The notes under the pieces were generated by a model. It saw nothing but the letters and a program-made list of their open reading frames with translations. It searched no databases and was not told the origin of the DNA. A DNA stretch of 64,000 nucleotides. It comes from Neptunicoccus cionae (lineage in GTDB: Bacteria > Pseudomonadota > Alphaproteobacteria > Rhodobacterales > Rhodobacteraceae). Within the stretch, counting starts at the first letter, position 1; each line of letters begins with the position of its first letter. Below are positions 60,001 to 64,000 of this stretch, piece by piece. The DNA lies in contig NZ_PKOJ01000001.1 of assembly GCF_002860325.1 (NCBI RefSeq), forward strand, positions 372,001-436,000, in the 5' to 3' direction. Made by a program: the position numbers and the translations under genes.

Positions 60001-62279
60001 TCCAGATCATCGCCGGAAGCCGTTGCAGTGTTCTGTGCGATCACATCCACATCCGGCGCAATTGTTCCAAGGTATATTTCCGGTGCCGCCGGTCCTTCTA
60101 CGATGTGTTGAGGATCACCATAGCTGGCTGGTGCATCGCCGCGGTCGGCTTCCGGCGGTGTCTTGATGGTGATGCCATAATCTTCGACCTCGCCGTCGGT
60201 AGCGGGTGATATCGCTGTCAGACCGGCAACGCTTGACCAGCGGAGCCGTGCAAATGTCGGAGTCAGCACAGCAGTCGCAGGGACCGAAATTGCAAAGCTG
60301 ATCTCTCCGTTTGCTGTGCCGTCAAGATCCTGAGGGCCTCCGTCCTGAATATCTGTTGCGACCTGATCGCCAAGGGACAGAAAGGTGCCATCCCCGCCGA
60401 AATCGATAAAGGCCTGCAAATAACCTGATCCGGGTACGGGCTCATTAACAGGTATCGTAACCGTGCGGGTCAAATCACCATAAAGCTGAGGAAAATTTTC
60501 TTCGCTTTCGTCGTCTTTTCCATCCAGATCATCGCCTGTGCCATCTGCGGAGTGCTGCGCAGAGCCGTCGCCATCACCGTTGAGCGCGCCAATCCAGTAC
60601 GCCGAAGTGTCGGCGTGTTGCGGGTCGCCATAGGTGATCGGTGCATCGCCACGGTCCGGGCCGGAACCGGCATAGATGGTGGTTGGATCGTCGCGCCCTT
60701 CCCCGGGACCGTTTCGTGCCACACCATCGCCGTCCGACGGGTTTTCGGAGTCCGAAAGGTCGGACACTGTTGTCCCGCTGGGTGTCTGCGCCGTGACCTC
60801 GGCCTGATTGGAGATCGTGGTGTCCAGATCTTCCGGAACAAGAGTGTAAGTTGCTGTATAGACAGCTTTTTCACCTACAAGAAGTGTCCCTTCGGGAGAC
60901 AGGGAAGTCGCGGCCTGAAAGGTAATTACAGGAGGGATGCCTGCGCCACTGAATTGGGTCTCGGCGAGTTGGACATTGGTCAAATCCACATTGCCGAAAT
61001 TTTCTGCGGTAAACACATAGGCAATCGTTTCACCCGGATCGGCATATCCGTTGAGGTTGGTATCAACAAGTTGGGCCAGTTTCAAAAGACCCACGGATCC
61101 GACATCAATCGAGACCCGCGCCGGAGCGGAATAGGCTTGTGGCTCGCTTGGCAGGATGATTGGCGACTGAAAACGATAATCTATCGGGGTCGGCGCGGCA
61201 AAAAATGCCACAAAAGGGGTGAAGGTAAGTTCACCGGTGACGTCATCGTAGCTCCACGTGCCTTCACCGATTACATCAAAACCCACGCGGTGGCCTGCGC
61301 TGTCTGTGACAATATTCAAAGCGCCGGTTGGAGGAATAAGGTCGATGGCCTGCATCGCGTATTCGCTGGGTTGCTGGGAGTTATTAGCTGGCGCGTTGTC
61401 GTTCTCTGTCGCCACAGAGTCATTGAACAGAATGTTCACCGTGACAGGCTCGCCAAGGACCTGTTCTTTGATATCGTCCTGCAAAACCGGTGCTTTGAAG
61501 TCACCGCATTTCAATTCGTATGTGTCTGAAACATCGTAGGTCGGGTTTGCCAGCAGTACGAGGAAACCGTTATTTGCCGTGCGCCCGAAGCTGAAGGTTG
61601 AGGTTTGGGGGTAGGAGATTTCCAGACCGGAGACCGGCTGGTTTGCATAGTTCTGATCACCGGCAAGGTAAAATACCTCTGTGCCCAGGTTGGCATCCGG
61701 CCCTTCGATATATCCGCGATAGGTGGTGGCGTTACGGTCTACGCGCACGTATTCGACGGAACCGTCGCAAAGATTGACATATACCTGTTCGTTTACAGGG
61801 CCGTCGATGTCGTTAATCTGGATGTCCACATCGGCAACCACGGGAACGCCGCCGGAGTTGGAAAAGATATTGTAGGTTCCGGCTTCGTAGATATGGAAAT
61901 CCGCAAAATGGGGATCCTGTCCGACCGATGTAATCATGATCTGGCCGTTGCCGGTTCCGAAACGGTGGTCGCGCGTTGCAAGGGTCATGATGCCGACGAT
62001 ATCTACAGAGGCGCCATTCACCGTACCCACATTCCGCCAGACACCGCGCTTGCCGATCCCGTTACCCACAACTGTTGGCGCGCCGGTCGGGTTCAGGATA
62101 AGCTGCTGCGCCCAAACCCCGCCGGATTTGACCAACGCAAACAGCACTGCCAAAAGCAGCAGGACGGAATACCGGACAAACAGGCGTGCGAAACAGTGTG
62201 CAGAACTGCGCATGCAGGCTGCACGGGGCGTAATGGCCGCTTTGCGGGCGCGGTCGTTAGTATGGGTTATCATAGGCAT
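57030..62279 (-). CDS. Giant secreted surface protein with GEVED, DUF11 and SdrD-like domains
   Basis: 1749 residues from ATG 62279 (or ATG 62273). A long positively charged N-terminus precedes a hydrophobic segment (YSVLLLLAVLFALVKSGGVW) and an AQ cleavage site near residue 58. Repeated units follow: two GEVED modules (RGDAPITYGDPQH at about 540 and RGDAPASYGDPQH at about 715, each ending in GEVEDY), DUF11-type conserved repeats (about 390-500, 1240-1313, 1640-1749), a YVTN-like propeller segment (about 890-1120, IYRYDDDRVVRRL) and two SdrD-B-like beta domains (ISGNVYDDTNASDVKDNGET; VFSGRIFSDNGESGG). Such proteins act outside the cell, for instance in attachment or the surface layer. No LPXTG, PEP-CTERM or other anchor is visible at the C-terminus, which ends RVAITP. 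Confidence 0.82.
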   Translation of the reverse strand: MPMITHTNDRARKAAITPRAACMRSSAHCFARLFVRYSVLLLLAVLFALVKSGGVWAQQLILNPTGAPTVVGNGIGKRGVWRNVGTVNGASVDIVGIMTLATRDHRFGTGNGQIMITSVGQDPHFADFHIYEAGTYNIFSNSGGVPVVADVDIQINDIDGPVNEQVYVNLCDGSVEYVRVDRNATTYRGYIEGPDANLGTEVFYLAGDQNYANQPVSGLEISYPQTSTFSFGRTANNGFLVLLANPTYDVSDTYELKCGDFKAPVLQDDIKEQVLGEPVTVNILFNDSVATENDNAPANNSQQPSEYAMQAIDLIPPTGALNIVTDSAGHRVGFDVIGEGTWSYDDVTGELTFTPFVAFFAAPTPIDYRFQSPIILPSEPQAYSAPARVSIDVGSVGLLKLAQLVDTNLNGYADPGETIAYVFTAENFGNVDLTNVQLAETQFSGAGIPPVITFQAATSLSPEGTLLVGEKAVYTATYTLVPEDLDTTISNQAEVTAQTPSGTTVSDLSDSENPSDGDGVARNGPGEGRDDPTTIYAGSGPDRGDAPITYGDPQHADTSAYWIGALNGDGDGSAQHSADGTGDDLDGKDDESEENFPQLYGDLTRTVTIPVNEPVPGSGYLQAFIDFGGDGTFLSLGDQVATDIQDGGPQDLDGTANGEISFAISVPATAVLTPTFARLRWSSVAGLTAISPATDGEVEDYGITIKTPPEADRGDAPASYGDPQHIVEGPAAPEIYLGTIAPDVDVIAQNTATASGDDLDGNDDEDGVVLPTLYLGGLAEITVTVNDVGSPPQKSAYLQAFIDFDGDGTFLQAGEQVATNLQDGDPLDKDGASDGSIRFEVAVPAGATTLPTFARFRWSTDATGQAIAFNGEVEDYPLTISGDPPPFLCDGSIYRYDDDRVVRRLTFTASGSSYAIGFQDIGTAPRNLNANWGYNALDGYMYAVRPGRSDLYRLDGAGNFVDLTNLPGGTADGSGAGDIMPNGTMVYVANGNTWQLISLVDASNPVNLGVLNLSQSVDTRDIAYNPVDGLFYGINQSSGRAFKVDPNGGVAGLATVTEFGPAIYGGIFGSVWFDQDGRFYVYSNTTNNLYLTNTTTGEAQLIANSTVDEAGDSDGMSCRGPAPIPFGAISGNVYDDTNASDVKDNGETNLGAGIAISVYADSGTPADTSDDLFLITTDTEADGTYAVADLLINTNYRVELDEADPDLGGGKTIGTSNPRLGVEVTAGETTTDQDFGFDAAASDLELTKYAALTGTTTPVTNVSEGDVIDWIITITNVSGGSPSGVKVIDLIPSGFAYVSDSAPSTGDTYDPDTGLWFVDEILAGASETLVITTTVLDSGELTNTAEIIYSSLPDPDSDPSTGPLTDDLFDQIADDDEASYTVNLITNDRVFSGRIFSDNGESGGTAHDAEINGGEVGLSSALLEIVDNTGTVIATPDVASGGTWTYALPSSYTGELTIRAIPANGYRAISEATNALPGLSNPDPHDGSFTFTPDPSGNLVNLDIGLLELPILTEDRVSTVGQGQIVALPHLYTATSDGSVTFSLADSTSAPTGAFSAALYHDASCTGAPGVPVTGPLSVSAGETICIQSRISAGAGAGTGSRFTYKIIAKTTFTGTTAVSSASNTDQVTVTAESGQVHLTKTVENETAGTAEATSNMGGANDVLLYRIYLENTDTTPVTNVKVYDRTPPYTALSEPIADPQILSPNLSCNLAKPVTNTANYSGLVEWNCSGNFLPGEVGALQFRVAITP

Positions 62280-62664
62280 GCAAATAAATTCAAAGGTTGT
62301 TGATCTGACCATCAGGATTTACGCGCTATGCTGCGGGCAAACCATAGTCCCAAAAGTATAGGATGATGTATCTTAAGGATTCCTTTCGGATGACCGTTTG
62401 CCTTAGAAGGGGCTCTCATCCGGACGGTTTTCGCTGGGAAGACTGCCCTACTGCCAACATTTTCGAATGGCGGGTGGCGACAATCGAAAGAAGGATATTA
62501 TTATAAAAATTATTGCATTCTGACCGCCGCGCACCTTTATAAATCCGTCTCTTTATTGCGGGGCTTCATCCCCTGCGGTCTGAATGGGCAAGGTTTCGCT
62601 AATTCTTTTCAACGACGCTCTATTTTAGCAGTGCACCAGATGTTTGCTGTGGTATTTCAATAAT
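62280..62664. promoter_or_regulatory. Divergent region upstream of the antiporter and surface-protein genes
   Basis: 385 bases with no gene. AT-rich ATATTATTATAAAAATTATT near 62500 is a likely promoter zone for the antiporter, and TTTCAATAATATGG adjoins its start. No repeats or terminator identified. Confidence 0.35.
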
Positions 62665-64000
62665 ATGGACATAGTTTTAATCACTACGATTGTTGCGACG
62701 CTGTTTGTTGTAATCGGCGTCGCAGAGCCTCTGGCTGCGCGGTTGCGGATGCCGTATAGCGCGCTTCTTGCGGTGATTGGTATTCTGATCAGCGTGACCG
62801 CGATCTTCTTTATGCAGACGGATCTGACAGACGCTCTTAATCCGGTGGCAGAGGTGATTCTGGGCTTTCCTATCCGGTCCAATGTGTTCCTGTACGTCTT
62901 TTTGCCGACCCTGCTGTTTCAGGCGACGCTGGGTATGAATCTGCGGCGGATGCTGGATGACTGGGTGCCGATTCTCGTTCTGGCAGTGGTGGCTGTTGTA
63001 GTGGCGACCCTGTTTGTCGGGTATGCGCTTTCCTGGGCTAGCACATTGCCGCTGGCGGCCTGTTTGCTGATCGGAGCGATTGTCTCCACGACGGATCCAT
63101 CGGCTGTGGTGTCGATCTTCCGCTCTATTTCCGCGCCGCGCCGTGTTGCGCGGATCATCGAGGGTGAAAGCCTGTTGAACGACGCGGCTGCCATCGCATT
63201 GTTTGGTCTGTTCATGGGGTTTGTCATGCTTGGTGTGCCAGACCCGACTCTGGCAGATGCGTTGGGTCGCTTCCCGCTTCTGATTGCGGGTGGTGTGCTG
63301 GTCGGCTGGATCGTCGCGCGCATTGCAATATGGTTAATGGCAGCCTTCCCGCAGTTCGAGCTGGCGCAGGTCTCGATCTCGGTGGCGTTGCCCTATCTGG
63401 TTTACATCGGGGCAGAACAAAGCATCGGGGCTTCGGGTGTGATTGCGGTGGTCGCAGCGGGGCTGACCTTGAACCTTGCAGGACCGGGGCGGTTGCTGCC
63501 CCAGACCTGGATCAGCCTGCGCGAACTTTGGGATGTGTTGGCCCATTGGGCCGGTGCGCTGATCTTTATTCTGGCGGCATTCCTGATCCCCCGTTTCCTT
63601 ACAGATGTCCGGTTGCATGATTTCCTGTTGATCGGTGTGGTGATCCTTGCAGCGATCACGGCGCGTGCCGTGATCCTGTTTGTCCTGATGCCGATACTTC
63701 ATAAATTCCGTCTGTCCCCCAAAGTCGAGCGCCCCTACCGTACGGCTATCCTGTGGGGGGGGTTGCGGGGAGCGGTGACACTGGCGCTGGCACTGGCGGT
63801 AACAGAGAGTTTCCGCGTACCCAACGACATCCAGCGGGTCGTTGGCATTCTGGCCACGGGTTTCACGCTATTTACGCTGCTGGTGCAGGGGACAACCCTG
63901 CGCAGGGTGATCCGCTGGCTGGGGCTGGAAAACCTGTCCCCGATTGACGAGGCACTGTCCCGTCAGGTGGTGGCGGTTGCGTTGCAAACCGTGCGGGAGG
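62665..64000 (+). CDS. CPA1-type Na+/H+ antiporter, 3' end cut off
   Basis: ATG at 62665; 445 codons are visible before the window ends. It is a polytopic membrane protein of the NhaP/NHE (CPA1) family: GAIVSTTDPSAVVSIFRSIS and RIIEGESLLNDAAAIALFGL carry the conserved ion-binding Asp-Pro and Asn-Asp pairs, and later GGLRGAVTLALALAV matches the last core helix motif. Members exchange Na+ (or K+) for H+ and help set internal pH and sodium tolerance. A C-terminal cytoplasmic tail should follow, but its type cannot be seen here. It is not linked by distance to the neighbouring surface-protein gene, which is divergent. Confidence 0.92.
   Translation, partial: MDIVLITTIVATLFVVIGVAEPLAARLRMPYSALLAVIGILISVTAIFFMQTDLTDALNPVAEVILGFPIRSNVFLYVFLPTLLFQATLGMNLRRMLDDWVPILVLAVVAVVVATLFVGYALSWASTLPLAACLLIGAIVSTTDPSAVVSIFRSISAPRRVARIIEGESLLNDAAAIALFGLFMGFVMLGVPDPTLADALGRFPLLIAGGVLVGWIVARIAIWLMAAFPQFELAQVSISVALPYLVYIGAEQSIGASGVIAVVAAGLTLNLAGPGRLLPQTWISLRELWDVLAHWAGALIFILAAFLIPRFLTDVRLHDFLLIGVVILAAITARAVILFVLMPILHKFRLSPKVERPYRTAILWGGLRGAVTLALALAVTESFRVPNDIQRVVGILATGFTLFTLLVQGTTLRRVIRWLGLENLSPIDEALSRQVVAVALQTVRE

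Noticed and set aside
1-64000. CRISPR array, rRNA genes, prophage or replication origin
   Set aside because: No regularly spaced repeats, rRNA segments, phage structural genes or origin-like repeats were seen.

Overview
The window reads as chromosomal DNA of an alphaproteobacterium, most likely of the Rhodobacteraceae (Roseobacter-type). This is an inference from gene content: a tripartite tricarboxylate transporter, the long SerA and the Methanosarcina-type SerC of this group, sulfoacetaldehyde acetyltransferase (Xsc), polyamine uptake genes and very large secreted repeat proteins. No rRNA or single diagnostic marker is present.

Layout. 1-5180: a truncated TctABC-type uptake operon, a divergent IclR regulator and a class III aminotransferase. 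5303-15116: an AlkB-type alkane monooxygenase, serine biosynthesis (serC-serA, and serB divergent), a MocR-like aminotransferase, xsc and an AlkB-type DNA dioxygenase. 15127-15218: tRNA-Ser(GCU). 15390-23055: a ureohydrolase and a polyamine-type ABC operon with a TetR regulator, bracketed by two inverted IS481-like ends, then a cytochrome b561-like fragment and an IS3 remnant. 23500-31995: a 2831-residue RTX protein, followed by a convergent YHYH-domain protein. 33254-56834: a purine-type catabolic region. 57030-62279: a 1749-residue surface protein. 62665-64000: the start of a CPA1 Na+/H+ antiporter.

The centrepiece is 33254-55807. Two divergent gene trains leave a regulatory region near 47.1-47.4 kb. 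The left train encodes an acylphosphatase-like protein, a free-standing Rieske [2Fe-2S] protein, a GST-like protein, a LysR regulator, a split TPP decarboxylase, a GMC oxidoreductase, two amidohydrolases, a Rieske-less oxygenase catalytic subunit, a three-domain molybdenum hydroxylase on two chains and an aldehyde dehydrogenase. The right train encodes a BMP/PnrA-type nucleoside ABC transporter, an 8-oxoguanine deaminase-like enzyme, a second Rieske-less oxygenase subunit and guanine deaminase. An adenosine deaminase-like gene faces it.

The oxygenase parts resemble the NdmC-NdmD-NdmE N7-demethylase of caffeine degraders: a catalytic subunit without a Rieske domain, a Rieske domain supplied in trans and a GST-like partner. 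Here the Rieske domain is a separate small protein and there are two catalytic subunits. My working hypothesis is a split Rieske N-demethylase for methylated purines. One possible route is 7-methylguanine, deaminated to 7-methylxanthine, demethylated to xanthine and oxidised by the molybdenum hydroxylase. The substrate is inferred. The split architecture is visible in the sequence.
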